64,000 bases of DNA from an uncultured Alistipes sp. (GCA_900539755.1 UQDC01000011.1:3632-67631); one strand, 5' to 3'; positions 18,965 to 28,680 are shown, counted from the first letter of the stretch. A program made the numbers and translations. Notes: a model not told the origin generated them from the sequence alone.

Positions 18965-19577
18965 GACGTGTTTCCAACACGAATGGATTGAAGCCGGCTG
19001 CGACGAAGCGGGACGAGGCCCTTTGGCCGGTCCCGTTACCGCCGCAGCCGTTATTTTACCCCCGGAATGGAACCATCCTCTGCTCAACGACTCAAAAAAA
19101 ATGAGCGAGAAAAACCGCAACCTCCTCCGTAAAATTATCGAAAAGGAAGCAGTTGCTTGGGCTGTCGAAATGGTCATGCCTGACGAAATTGACCGAATCA
19201 ATATTCTTAATGCCTCATTCGCCGCCATATCGCGCGCCGTCGAAAAACTTTCCATTAAGCCCCAACTACTCCTAATTGACGGCAACAGATTTCGATCTAA
19301 TCTCAATATTCCGTATCAATGTATCGTCAAAGGTGACGCCACATTTACCTCCATTGCCGCAGCATCTGTACTTGCCAAAACATATCGAGACGAATACATG
19401 ATGCGTATCGCAGACGAATACCCTGTCTATAATTGGAAACAAAACAAAGGTTATCCCACCCGAGAACATCGTGAAGCAGTTCTACGCCATGGACTCTCTC
19501 CTTACCATCGCGTATCATTTAACCACTCGTTTAAACAGCTCGAGCTCTTTCCATTAGACCCACCAAAAGATAAATAA
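18957..19577 (+). CDS. rnhB: Ribonuclease HII
   Basis: A 206-residue nuclease that cuts the RNA strand of RNA/DNA hybrids and at single ribonucleotides in DNA. The family signature CDEAGRGPLAGPV gives catalytic Asp16 and Glu17; further blocks are LNDSKKMSEKNR, IVKGDATFTSIAAASVLAK and KGYPTREHREAVLRHG. The ATG lies inside the end of the preceding gene (ATGCTTAA overlap), which suggests translational coupling. Confidence 0.96.
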   Translation: MLKTCFQHEWIEAGCDEAGRGPLAGPVTAAAVILPPEWNHPLLNDSKKMSEKNRNLLRKIIEKEAVAWAVEMVMPDEIDRINILNASFAAISRAVEKLSIKPQLLLIDGNRFRSNLNIPYQCIVKGDATFTSIAAASVLAKTYRDEYMMRIADEYPVYNWKQNKGYPTREHREAVLRHGLSPYHRVSFNHSFKQLELFPLDPPKDK

Positions 19578-19610
19578 TTTATTTTTATTGAATTTTTCTT
19601 GCCAAAACTC

Positions 19611-19641
19611 TTGACAAGGGGGTGTTCATGTTGTATATTTG
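19611..19641 (+). promoter_or_regulatory. Strong promoter-like sequence ahead of the virion-like island
   Basis: TTGACA (19611-19616), 17-bp spacer and TATATTTG (19634-19641). This fits both a sigma-70 -35 hexamer and a Bacteroidetes -7 box. It points into the island with a leader of about 400 bases to the first ATG, or it could drive a small RNA. Confidence 0.55.
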
Positions 19642-20043
19642 TGGTGTAGCTGGAACAGGAATCCACAATTCAGCGGAACTTTTAGCACTGAATTACAACA
19701 TTTAGCACACTGCTCTCTTTAATTTCATCTGTGGATCATCTGCCCCTTTCTTGCAATTCAATTTTTTGAATATTCTATACGTAGTTTGCACAGATCAACA
19801 CTTCGTAAGTCATACTGACATTGAAGCATCACAATCTATCTAACTGTGTAATTCTACTTCTCTTCTTAGCACTGTTCATAACTCGACAGTCAAAGCCCCA
19901 TCCACAAATTTCAGCCAATAAACTATTTATCAATTCATTAACATCACACTGGCTACAAGTATAAACAAAACTCTAACATCTTATCAAAAGATTTCAACAA
20001 GTAATGCACACCCAATCCTCCTACTCCTTCTTATTATCAACAT
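19642..20043 (+). other. Long leader region with short repeats, no gene
   Basis: About 400 A/T-rich bases without a convincing frame. TTAGCAC occurs three times (near 19682, 19702 and 19866), and ATCCACAATTCAGC at 19661-19674 has a near copy at about 19900-19916. No integrase gene or tRNA flanks the island here. Confidence 0.4.
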
Positions 20044-21057
20044 ATGATAAACATTATTATCAACGATCAAACCTATCCCATCCCCAATCGATGGGAAGAG
20101 CTCAATCTAAAAGAAGCTCAACAACTGATCCAATTCCTCAAAACATACTCTCCCCGTCGAAAAATAGACCGTGAACAAGAAGAACAATCCATCGTTTTTC
20201 TGGTCAATATCTGTCACATTCCTCAAGACATCGCGCAAAAAACCTATCCAAATGAACGAATTGAATTAGCACTTCACATCATACAAACTCTTGAACAACC
20301 CATTTCTCATCCTACATGTGATCTGAATACCAAAAACAACTTCCCTCAAAAACATAGAAGCGCAAATAGCAAAAGCGAAAGCATTGAAGACATCAATCAT
20401 TCTACTTGCAGCTCTTTCCTTAAACGTTTCTTTCGCAAACAGAACAGACACTCAATATGGGTAGAACAGCTGAGAACATGGAAACAAAATTGGCTACGTA
20501 AACAACTTGGACTCAAAACGCAAAAAATAAGACGTTCCATATGGGCCCAAACGGTAAACCCCTTACAAAAACCACACTGGCATCCTCCCATTACCGGCAT
20601 TGATATCCACGGAGGCCCGCTCCCAATGTACAAAATCACAGCAGAAATATTCTGCGAAACCTCTGATCTATACCGTACAGACGCTTGGGAATACGCACCA
20701 TGGATGATGGCTCTGCTCGACTCTTCTCATCACTCTCGCTCAGAAAAAAGATTAAGACAAAAGGCTAGACAATTACAATCCATATCTGCCTCATCCGTTA
20801 TAGAACTATTCAATCTTTTGCAACAGACCCATTCTACCTTAAAAAAACTATTTCCGTGCTGCTATGCCTCTCCTTTAAATAAACCCTCATCACAAAATAA
20901 ACTGCAAAGTCGCTACTCTCCAATCGCACATTCCATATCCTGGAATGACATGCTGCATTTCGCCGCCGGATACACCCCCTCTGAACTAGAAATTGTCCGC
21001 CAGATGCCATTGTACTCTTTCATGCAGCTATTAAACGCCAAATGCAAACAAGCATAA
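20044..21057 (+). CDS. Phage tail-assembly-chaperone-like protein
   Basis: A 337-residue protein. The first 40 residues (IIINDQTYPIPNRWEELNLKEAQQL) follow the pattern of phage tail assembly chaperone N-termini, in which a short beta hairpin is followed by a W-E-x-L helix. Residues about 85-185 look inserted: polar, Lys/Arg/Ser rich. A second block (PITGIDIHGGPLPMYKIT, TDAWEYAPWMMALLD) and a helical end (WNDMLHFAAGYTPSELEI) follow. First gene of the island, with a 400-base leader. The functional call is by resemblance only. Confidence 0.4.
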   Translation: MINIIINDQTYPIPNRWEELNLKEAQQLIQFLKTYSPRRKIDREQEEQSIVFLVNICHIPQDIAQKTYPNERIELALHIIQTLEQPISHPTCDLNTKNNFPQKHRSANSKSESIEDINHSTCSSFLKRFFRKQNRHSIWVEQLRTWKQNWLRKQLGLKTQKIRRSIWAQTVNPLQKPHWHPPITGIDIHGGPLPMYKITAEIFCETSDLYRTDAWEYAPWMMALLDSSHHSRSEKRLRQKARQLQSISASSVIELFNLLQQTHSTLKKLFPCCYASPLNKPSSQNKLQSRYSPIAHSISWNDMLHFAAGYTPSELEIVRQMPLYSFMQLLNAKCKQA

Positions 21058-21133
21058 TACGTTGACTGACTTTCCGGTTTTTCCTAGACTCAGTCCACAC
21101 ATACAATCTTTCACCTCAATTCCACCCATAAAT

Positions 21134-21565
21134 ATGCTTAGAAATATTCTGACTGCCGTTATCGAATCGGCAGCCACCGCCGAAGGCTACACCTTTCACT
21201 CAGGATTCGAATACCGAATCAACAACGGACTCCTGAAACTTCCTGCCGCATGGCTACTCCCTATCCGGATCATCAAAGTCGAAGGACGTCATGATGGCTT
21301 CATCACCTATCGGACCGAGCTTTATCTGCTACATATAGAAAAAAAGGCCACACCTCAAACCCGAGAACAACTTTGGTCAACCATGGAAATTAACGCACTT
21401 AAAATCCTCGACCGAATAGGCCAAGGACGACAAGTCTTCAATCTCGACAATATCTCCTGTACCCCAAGCGAAAACTCTCTGACACCTCACAATGAAACCG
21501 CTCTCAAGGTCATCTGCGACATTCGAATGCGCTTCACACCGGCCGACTCCCCACTTGATCGTTAA
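21134..21565 (+). CDS. Tail-terminator/tail-completion-like phage protein
   Basis: About 143 residues from the ATG at 21134; the frame is also open upstream to a TTG at 21062, which would leave only a 4-base gap from the previous gene, so the start is uncertain. The layout, an N-terminal helix (MLRNILTAVIESAATAEG) then strands with WLLPIRIIKVEG, a central ITYRTELYLLHIEKK strand pair, and a helix WSTMEINALKILDRI, resembles small alpha/beta tail-terminator proteins of siphophages, which cap the tail tube. No catalytic motif. Not firmly identified. Confidence 0.4.
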   Translation: MLRNILTAVIESAATAEGYTFHSGFEYRINNGLLKLPAAWLLPIRIIKVEGRHDGFITYRTELYLLHIEKKATPQTREQLWSTMEINALKILDRIGQGRQVFNLDNISCTPSENSLTPHNETALKVICDIRMRFTPADSPLDR

Positions 21566-21585
21566 TCCATCAAACTCCTTCCCCT

Positions 21586-22593
21586 ATGAAAATCGTCAAA
21601 TATCCCACCTACTATGCCCCTGCCTCCGGGGAAGTCAACTTTCAAATCTCTGCCGAAATCGATGAGTTGGTAGAAATTGAAATCCTGGCCGGAGACGACA
21701 ACACGCTAATCGGCAAAAAACGTTTTCGAAACGCCACTCTCTACAACGTCAACGTCGCTGGATATGCCCGTCGACAAATCGATGTAACCCCACAGCGCCC
21801 CTCATCCATCTCGTTCGCCCAACCTGCCAATCGACTATCCAAAATCACCATTCGTTCAGGAAGCGTGCAAGGATCCACGATGGTAGCGGCTGGTAACAAT
21901 CCTCTTGACAGTTATATCAAATTATCCGCTTCGCCAGAAACGATTCCAATCTCCCGAAGCCAACGGGATGAACTCGCTCTATTGGTCGACGACGGCCTTC
22001 CCCTGAGCGTCGAAGCCCGTCTACACGGTCGAAATGGAGACAAAAACCTAACCATCATCGACACTCAAGAGGTCGGTGGACTATTAGTAATCTGTCTTAA
22101 CATGACACAGTTAGACGCCAAACTTCGCACACTCGAATACGGAACTCTATCTGACTTCGACAATATGGAAGTTGCACTTATGATCGATACAGATCAACTC
22201 TTTGCGCAAAAATATGTGTTCATTCCCGACCAACCCGACCAGATCAGACTCTGCTGGTGGAACAGCTTCGGACAAATCGATTACTATACCTGGCGCCAAC
22301 AAACCCAAGTTGATCTCTACTCAGAGAAAAACCGCATCTACACCCAACAAGGATATAAAACTATTCAAAACAAGAGTGAACAACATCGACATCTATTTTC
22401 TGGATTCATCAGCCGCAAAACAATGGACTGGATCAGCGAAATCATTACAGCGCCACGCGTCTGGATTGACCATGGTTCCAGTATTGAACCGATCGAAATT
22501 CTCTCCGACCAAATCACCACATTCGATGAAAACCTGCTTCAAATCGAATTAGAAACAATTCCCTCCATCCAAACACAACATACCCATTTGTAA
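21586..22593 (+). CDS. Phage-island protein, beta-rich, probable tail component
   Basis: A 335-residue protein I do not recognise. It is mostly beta-strand in pattern, begins KYPTYYAPASGEVNFQIS, has a segment IRLCWWNSFGQIDYYTWR in the second half, and lacks signal peptide and membrane helices. Its place between a tail-terminator-like gene and the large baseplate-like gene suggests a tail or tip protein. Starts 20 bases after the preceding stop. Confidence 0.55.
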   Translation: MKIVKYPTYYAPASGEVNFQISAEIDELVEIEILAGDDNTLIGKKRFRNATLYNVNVAGYARRQIDVTPQRPSSISFAQPANRLSKITIRSGSVQGSTMVAAGNNPLDSYIKLSASPETIPISRSQRDELALLVDDGLPLSVEARLHGRNGDKNLTIIDTQEVGGLLVICLNMTQLDAKLRTLEYGTLSDFDNMEVALMIDTDQLFAQKYVFIPDQPDQIRLCWWNSFGQIDYYTWRQQTQVDLYSEKNRIYTQQGYKTIQNKSEQHRHLFSGFISRKTMDWISEIITAPRVWIDHGSSIEPIEILSDQITTFDENLLQIELETIPSIQTQHTHL

Positions 22594-22680
22594 TATCTTT
22601 CAGATTCGTCACTTATCTATTACCATTCCTCTCTATCCCCTTATTAACACGATCCATACCCTTACCCAAAATCCAAACTC

Positions 22681-25089
22681 ATGATCCGATGTTTTATCGA
22701 CAATCAAGAGATCGACCTGCCGCAAGAGAGCCAAATCGCTATCTCTCTCTCCATCGCCTCGATCACAGAAATCGAAACCGGTCGAACCGGATACTCCAAA
22801 ACAATCCGAATCCCATTAACCACCCGAAATGGCCACCTACTCGGCAATTCCGCCGAAATCCACTCGCCTGAAATGTTTAACCAACAGCATCACACTGCTC
22901 GTATCGAAACCAACGGGTGTACCATCATCGAAGGAGTACCGATGATCTCCCGATATGAACAAGATACAGATGGCTCCACTTGGTGTCAGATCAATATTAT
23001 CGGAGCCGGCAAAGAGTGGGTCAAACTGGCAGCTGAACGAATGTTCAACGAAATCGAAATACCATTCGAAACCATCATCAGTGACGCTACTGTTTACCAA
23101 AGTTGGAGTTGGGAACATCCGGTAAGATTTTTCCCTGTGCAACGAGATCGGTTTACTCTGTCTTCTACAACCATCCAACAGAGTGTTCGCATGCTGACTT
23201 TTCGCGATTATCACCCATTTCTCCACGTCAAAAGTCTGTTGGAACAGATCGTCAAACAGGCGGGCTATACCATCGAATCCCAATTTTTTGCAAGCGATTT
23301 TTTCAACTCTCTGTACATGAGCGGTGCCTACCCCGAAAAAGACACCGGCCTGCTGCTTGAACGAATGGGATTCCTGGCAAAAAGGTTTCATACAACCGAG
23401 GCAACTGCCGACCGTTTTGGAAGAGTCTATGCAGATCCTCTCACCACTCTCAATACCATTGGAAACATCGTCGATAGTGCAGATCCAAATGAAACCCAAG
23501 ATGGCAAAACCCTTTCTGAGGTCTATAACCACAACAACGCTTTTCGCCAAATCGATGGCCGGATAGCCTTCTGTCCAATTGAAAAAGTTGCCGTCGGATT
23601 CGAATACAACCTCAAATACAAATCAGATTACCAAATCGCCAGTCGAACAGAGCTCAAATGCTTTAATCGCATCTATCTGGATGACGACAACGAACGTGTC
23701 TTCAAAGTACTTAATCAATATGAAGACCGTCGTCCCGAATACCAAGACAATCGAGGGTATCTGCTAATCATCTTTGACCATGTTGATGGAAACAACTATC
23801 GCTTTACTTACGATCTAATTACAAACCCTGAGGCAGACCTAAGCAATCTGCAACCTTCCGATTACAAAACCGTCACTCTCAAAACATTCAACAGCCGATC
23901 AACCGACATCGCGACTCAACTCAACGCAAATATCACAAATCCTCAACTCTGGATACTCTCGAACGACGAAACATATACAATCTATGACAAAGACTGGGCG
24001 CTCTACGACGGTTATGTAAGCGAAACAGGACAAATCGACATCTCGGTAAAACTACAAAGTGCAGCCAGCGAAGTTCTCCCCTCACAACCTCACTACTTCG
24101 ATCTGATCTATTTCGGAGGGGCAGATCCCGGCATGAAGCTAACTCTGTCCAATGAGATTTCTGTACGTCCGCTATTCAACCCACACCCCTGTGAAGGTAC
24201 AACTATCTCATTCGCCGACGTCGGAGCCCATCAAATTCGACAAATCGAATTCATTAACGCAATCAAACAACTATTCAATCTCTACTTTTACACCGACACT
24301 CTCTCAAAAACGATCTTTATCGAGCCTCGAGAACAGTTCTACACACAACAGCTCGTGGATTGGAGCGAAAAAACAGATCTACAAAAGCCCATTCATATAG
24401 AAGAACTGGGCGCAGACCTCTCTCAAGAATTTGTTCTTCGCTATCAGTCCGGAGATGGCAGTGTGGCTCGCTGGGACTCCGCCAATAAAGAGATACTGGG
24501 ACTCTGGAGCGCACAAATTCTCAATCAATTTGCAGCAGAGGGAGCAGAAACCTATTATAATCCCTTATTTACCGCTTCGCTAAACCAAACGGGAAGTTAT
24601 CCCGATGCTCCCAGTGCCTCGCTCGTCCAAGCTGGAGACCGTGATAAATTGGGAGATGCTACCGACACTGAAAGCCTAAATTTCCCTGCCAAAATCGTTC
24701 GATTCAACGGTATTCAAACACTCCCCTCAGGTGAATCATGGGGTTGGCCTCTCTATACCGCACAATTCCCATTGATCGCATTCCACCATGCCGGCACCAA
24801 TCCATTCACACTTTGCTTCGAAGACAGGGATGGACTACAAGGCCTACACTGCTACTACGACCAAAATATCGAACTGTACAACAATGGACGTCGGATCACC
24901 CTCTATCTCGACCTAACTCCCGAAGAGATCGAACCGTTTATGCTTCCAAACGATCTATGCCAAGATTTCCGTGCTCTTTTTAAACTCAAAATCAACGGTG
25001 AAGAGATCTATTGCCGCCTGGAAGAGATCGTCGATTACCAGCCTCAACGAACCGGCTCAACAAAATGCATCTTCATTACACTCGTCTAA
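22681..25089 (+). CDS. Large tail/baseplate-like phage protein
   Basis: An 802-residue beta-rich protein. The N-terminus (ITEIETGRTGYSKTIRIP, then TTRNGHLLGN) has the pattern seen at the start of many Bacteroidetes phage tail-tip or baseplate proteins, where a self-description of the form xxRxGxxSKTIxIPxTxxNNxLLG recurs. It has no coiled coil of the kind expected of a tape measure and no enzyme motif. Later residues include VGFEYNLKYKSDYQ and LFNLYFYTDTLSKTIFIEP. Role in tail-tip assembly or receptor binding is inferred from position and this N-terminal pattern. Confidence 0.5.
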   Translation: MIRCFIDNQEIDLPQESQIAISLSIASITEIETGRTGYSKTIRIPLTTRNGHLLGNSAEIHSPEMFNQQHHTARIETNGCTIIEGVPMISRYEQDTDGSTWCQINIIGAGKEWVKLAAERMFNEIEIPFETIISDATVYQSWSWEHPVRFFPVQRDRFTLSSTTIQQSVRMLTFRDYHPFLHVKSLLEQIVKQAGYTIESQFFASDFFNSLYMSGAYPEKDTGLLLERMGFLAKRFHTTEATADRFGRVYADPLTTLNTIGNIVDSADPNETQDGKTLSEVYNHNNAFRQIDGRIAFCPIEKVAVGFEYNLKYKSDYQIASRTELKCFNRIYLDDDNERVFKVLNQYEDRRPEYQDNRGYLLIIFDHVDGNNYRFTYDLITNPEADLSNLQPSDYKTVTLKTFNSRSTDIATQLNANITNPQLWILSNDETYTIYDKDWALYDGYVSETGQIDISVKLQSAASEVLPSQPHYFDLIYFGGADPGMKLTLSNEISVRPLFNPHPCEGTTISFADVGAHQIRQIEFINAIKQLFNLYFYTDTLSKTIFIEPREQFYTQQLVDWSEKTDLQKPIHIEELGADLSQEFVLRYQSGDGSVARWDSANKEILGLWSAQILNQFAAEGAETYYNPLFTASLNQTGSYPDAPSASLVQAGDRDKLGDATDTESLNFPAKIVRFNGIQTLPSGESWGWPLYTAQFPLIAFHHAGTNPFTLCFEDRDGLQGLHCYYDQNIELYNNGRRITLYLDLTPEEIEPFMLPNDLCQDFRALFKLKINGEEIYCRLEEIVDYQPQRTGSTKCIFITLV

Positions 25090-25099
25090 CGTCAAAACC

Positions 25100-25705
25100 A
25101 TGGCTGAAACACTATTTCATATCCTGTTGCCTGCAGAGTGGCAAAAAAATCCAATTACACCAAATATTGCCCCCCTCGGAATCACCCCCAACACTTTAAA
25201 TTCAAGTGATGAGAATCATAGTTTTTCACCGGCTTCGTCAGTGGCTACTGCGCCTGCAAGCTCCCAACCTGAAAGCACATTACAAGATCCACCCATAGGA
25301 CCTCAAGCCATTACCAATCTAACAACAGTAGAATCTAACACCATAGAACCAATGAGTCATAATAACTCAACGCCCGTCTCTATGGCTATAGGAATCGAGC
25401 CAAACGACATCTCGACTTGGAGTGTATTGCAAAAACGGATGTCGCTCGACTGTCAATTCATGCAACCAGCAGAGATACCCGCTGCATTCATTGGCAATAA
25501 TTCCCGACAGCCATCTACACTGAACACTCAAAAACAATCTTTTAACAGTGATTCTCCCGACTCACGACCTAACACCATCACACAATCTGAGATAGAACAA
25601 ATAGTAGATCAAAAAATCTCCTCGCTTAAAGTCTATGTTTTAGAATCAGACATTACCGAAGCCCAAAAAGCCGTGAAAAGTGTTGTCGAATTAGCCTCTT
25701 TCTAA
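25100..25705 (+). CDS. Phage structural protein with conserved C-terminal motif
   Basis: 201 residues from the ATG at 25100, chosen because upstream codons overlap the end of the preceding gene. The middle is Ser/Thr/Pro/Asn rich and probably disordered. The last 35 residues, with SLKVYVLESDITEAQKAV and the end VVELASF, match a C-terminal motif common in Bacteroidetes phage tail proteins (VYVVESDIT followed by a short amphipathic end). This tail motif supports a phage origin and perhaps anchors the protein to the particle. Function unknown. Confidence 0.55.
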   Translation: MAETLFHILLPAEWQKNPITPNIAPLGITPNTLNSSDENHSFSPASSVATAPASSQPESTLQDPPIGPQAITNLTTVESNTIEPMSHNNSTPVSMAIGIEPNDISTWSVLQKRMSLDCQFMQPAEIPAAFIGNNSRQPSTLNTQKQSFNSDSPDSRPNTITQSEIEQIVDQKISSLKVYVLESDITEAQKAVKSVVELASF

Positions 25706-25771
25706 CACACCCTCTATGCTTCCTTCTTATATCCTATCTATCATCCTTATCCTTTAAAACTCCTCCCTAAT

Positions 25772-26041
25772 ATGACGATCTATGAAAAAAAACTCTCCTC
25801 TCAACTGTTGCAACGATACCCCAAAATAACACCCGAAGAGATGATCGCCAAATTGATCGAAATCGGCGTTGTCGATGCAACCCGCTGCAAAGTGCTCTCA
25901 GTTCGCGAATATGTCAACTCTCTTCTGCAACAAGGCTACAAAAAAATCGATGCCATGTGGAAAGCTACCGAAATCTTCTCCTGCTCCTACGAATATATCC
26001 GTAAATGCATGTACTACTACAAAGATGTCAATCTATGCTAA
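25772..26041 (+). CDS. Small helical phage-island protein
   Basis: An 89-residue, all-helical-looking protein with Leu/Ile heptads and a C-terminal block rich in Cys and Tyr (CSYEYIRKCMYYYKDVNLC). It could be a small DNA- or protein-binding adaptor; position ahead of the protease gene would fit a small terminase subunit or a regulatory peptide, but no helix-turn-helix is clear. I do not recognise it. Confidence 0.5.
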   Translation: MTIYEKKLSSQLLQRYPKITPEEMIAKLIEIGVVDATRCKVLSVREYVNSLLQQGYKKIDAMWKATEIFSCSYEYIRKCMYYYKDVNLC

Positions 26042-26060
26042 CCATTCAACCCTCCTGCCC

Positions 26061-27089
26061 ATGAAAGGAAACATCACAATTACTAACCTCGCAAACCAAA
26101 CTGCCGAAATAGCAATCGAAGGCATAATCGGCCTGTATAATCCGGACTCACCTGACATAGCAAAAAAGAGTTGTTCAACCTATTCCGAATTCAAACAACA
26201 GCTCGACAAAATTCAAACACAAAACATTACCTCACTCACTGTACACATTCGTTCAACAGGCGGAGACGTAAACGATGCGCTGCTGATTCACGATGCACTA
26301 CGATCACTCAATTGTCCAATTACAACCCGTTGCTACGGTTATACCGCATCAGCCGCTACCATCATCGCACAAGCTGCCTCACCAGGGAAACGCGAAATGT
26401 CTGCCAACGGGCTCTATCTCATTCACCGGGCCAGCTGTAATTCGGAAGGCAATGCCACAACTTTAGATGAGACAGCGCAGATGCTTCAGAAAACCGATGA
26501 TCGCATTGCCAATATCTATGCAAAACGATCCGGTCTTCCCATCTCTCATTTCATCGAATTGATGGAATACAACCAAGGGAATGGGCGCTGGTTATCCCCC
26601 GAAGAGACCCTGAAAGCCGGACTAATCGACCGAATCTTTACAGCACAACCGATTACCAATCATGCTTCGTTTCGCACTCTATGCGAAACACTGGCAGAAT
26701 TACCGCTCAACTTCAACTCAAATCCAACTAACATGACGCTTAAACAACATTGGCATGCCATGCTCGATCTGCTCGGCTTGGCAACTTCCGAAACATCCGA
26801 CGCCGTGACACCGGCCCCAACTTCCAATGAAACGCCGATCAATACAGTCCCACAGGCAGTCGGATCTGAACCCGCCCAAACATCATTACATCACACCCCC
26901 ATTACCGTACAAAACTATCAACAGGAGATAGCTTCACTCAAAGCGCAAATCGCCTCACTGGAAGCTGAGAATGCGCGTCTTCAGGCCTATCCAACCCGCA
27001 CTTTGCCCCGCGAAGATCCCTCTCCGGTCGAAAAGAAAATTTCAGCCAACGCTCACTCCTACAACGAAGACATCCGAAACTTCAAATAA
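26061..27089 (+). CDS. ClpP-like prohead protease with C-terminal coiled coil
   Basis: 342 residues from the ATG at 26061, 19 bases after the previous stop; the longer frame upstream overlaps that gene and is rejected. Residues 1-210 are a ClpP/S49-type serine protease: IRSTGGDVNDALLIHDAL, nucleophile Ser97 in CYGYTASAATIIAQAA, catalytic His122 in LYLIHRAS, and an Asp-containing AGLIDRIF near the end. Residues about 295-330 form a coiled coil (EIASLKAQIASLEAENARLQ), as in phage protease-scaffold fusions. It would process capsid and scaffold during prohead maturation. The capsid gene follows. Confidence 0.8.
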   Translation: MKGNITITNLANQTAEIAIEGIIGLYNPDSPDIAKKSCSTYSEFKQQLDKIQTQNITSLTVHIRSTGGDVNDALLIHDALRSLNCPITTRCYGYTASAATIIAQAASPGKREMSANGLYLIHRASCNSEGNATTLDETAQMLQKTDDRIANIYAKRSGLPISHFIELMEYNQGNGRWLSPEETLKAGLIDRIFTAQPITNHASFRTLCETLAELPLNFNSNPTNMTLKQHWHAMLDLLGLATSETSDAVTPAPTSNETPINTVPQAVGSEPAQTSLHHTPITVQNYQQEIASLKAQIASLEAENARLQAYPTRTLPREDPSPVEKKISANAHSYNEDIRNFK

Positions 27090-27141
27090 AATAACTCCAA
27101 TTATTCAAACCCTTTTTTACTAACTAACCAATCATTTTATC

Positions 27142-28137
27142 ATGGCAAAAATCGAAAATCCCAAAACCTACACCGGTCGTGATCTCGAGACAATCTTTTT
27201 TCGTCCTATGTTGACCGGCCCCGATGCTGCTGCTCTCGGAATCAAAATCATGTACAATATGCCGGTGCCAACGACCTTGCAATTCTGGAAAAGAGCCGGT
27301 GACATTCTGCAGAAATATACCACCAGCGGCTGGAATGGAGGAAGCGCTGCGTCCAAATACCAAAAAACGATCCAGCTCTCCAAAGTAAAAGCTGAAGTAG
27401 GCTACTCAGCTGATGACTATTTCAACATGGTGTACGAACTGATCACCAATCGTTCGGACGTCAATCTGGACGATCTGTCCGGAACTGAACTCGAAGCCGC
27501 TGAAACAGCCCTGTTCAAAGAGGCTATCGCAGAGAGTATCCGCGCAACGATGTGGCTCGGTGACACAGATCGTGAAGACAAACTCAATACCTTTGACGGC
27601 TTCTTAAAACGCCTGACGGACGATATTGGTGAAACCGAAAACGATGTCAAAAACGTCTCAATCGGTGCTTCATTTACCACTGACGCAGCTGATGCAGCCG
27701 AAGCTCTACTCAAACAAATTTGGGACAATGCCTCAGATCTGCTCAAAGCCTTCAAACCTCAAGGTAATTTGGTTTATCTGGTATCTTCGGACATCTACGC
27801 CAAATATGAAGAAGAGCTCGACAACGTCATTTTGGAGTCAGCCTATTTAGCCAAACAAAACGGAAGAGAGGGACTGTCTTTCCGGGGAATTCCGGTAATC
27901 GATGTACAAATCTCATCTTACCTGAAAGAGTTGACCGACCTGCCGCAATCTTTCGCCATCCTGACCGATCGTCGAAACCTCGCTCTCGCCGTCAACACCG
28001 CCGACTTCCCGGGAACCGAAGTGCGCATGTGGTACAATCCGGATCAGATGGAAAATCGTCAACGTGCCGTATTTATGGCTGGCTGCGACTACCTGTTGCC
28101 CGAACTCATCTCAATGGCCTCAACCACCGTTGCCTAA
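27142..28137 (+). CDS. Major capsid protein, probable HK97 fold
   Basis: A 331-residue protein directly after the protease gene, the usual place for the capsid gene. It has no signal peptide and is rich in acidic residues. Blocks such as TGRDLETIFFRPMLTGPDA, LYLVSSDIYAKYEEELD-like NLVYLVSSDIYAKYEEEL, GLSFRGIPVIDVQI and FAILTDRRNLALAVNT fit the P-domain/A-domain pattern of Bacteroidetes prophage capsid proteins, where a receptor-like fold presents a strand with FRGIPVI. Probably assembles the icosahedral shell. The intergenic leader of 52 bases is A/T-rich. Confidence 0.75.
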   Translation: MAKIENPKTYTGRDLETIFFRPMLTGPDAAALGIKIMYNMPVPTTLQFWKRAGDILQKYTTSGWNGGSAASKYQKTIQLSKVKAEVGYSADDYFNMVYELITNRSDVNLDDLSGTELEAAETALFKEAIAESIRATMWLGDTDREDKLNTFDGFLKRLTDDIGETENDVKNVSIGASFTTDAADAAEALLKQIWDNASDLLKAFKPQGNLVYLVSSDIYAKYEEELDNVILESAYLAKQNGREGLSFRGIPVIDVQISSYLKELTDLPQSFAILTDRRNLALAVNTADFPGTEVRMWYNPDQMENRQRAVFMAGCDYLLPELISMASTTVA

Positions 28138-28155
28138 TTTTAAACGCTATCACTT

Positions 28156-28680
28156 ATGGCATTAATCGGTTATCAAAGAAAAGCGGAGCGCAAAAATGGC
28201 GGAATCCGCACACTCGGACTCATTGCCGCAAGCGATGTGACCAGTGTCAGTTACAGCGAGGAAGATCGAGCCCTGTTCGAGCTAACACTTGCTGCAGAAA
28301 AAAAATTCACCAAATACGAATTTCGCGAAGACGAAGCCGAATACAGTGAAAACATATCGCTCGTACACCATTCGCCCGTTGTTACTCACGAACTGAGATT
28401 TGTACTGGATAAAATGGGAAGCGACTCCATCGCCGCCCTGGACTCCATCCTCAGTCTCTCCGAAGAGGGTTTAATCGCTGTCGTACGCACCATGAACGAT
28501 GATATTTTTCTGGTAGGATACTCTCCCCGATTCGAAAAAGAACGCCCCTTACGAGTCGAGTCAGTCACCTCAACGACAGGCAAACAACTGCGTGAAGAGA
28601 CTACAACTACTGTCGTTCTGCAAAGTATCGACACGGATTTAGCCCTTCCATTTATCGACGATTTCGATACACTATTCTAA
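28156..28680 (+). CDS. Phage-island protein, tail-tube-like
   Basis: A 174-residue beta-rich protein 18 bases after the capsid gene. The second half (DIFLVGYSPRFEKERPLRVESV then TSTTGKQLREETTTTVVLQS) resembles the end of siphophage major tail tube proteins, in which a short description of the ligand-free state is followed by a TGxxLxDxxxxTLTL strand. The tail-tube role is inferred. Followed by a GC-rich hairpin, then the portal gene. Confidence 0.45.
   Translation: MALIGYQRKAERKNGGIRTLGLIAASDVTSVSYSEEDRALFELTLAAEKKFTKYEFREDEAEYSENISLVHHSPVVTHELRFVLDKMGSDSIAALDSILSLSEEGLIAVVRTMNDDIFLVGYSPRFEKERPLRVESVTSTTGKQLREETTTTVVLQSIDTDLALPFIDDFDTLF

Noticed and set aside
25869..26060. N-terminal extension of the prohead protease
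   Set aside because: The extension overlaps the preceding small gene in another frame and is not protease-like; the ATG at 26061 fits better.
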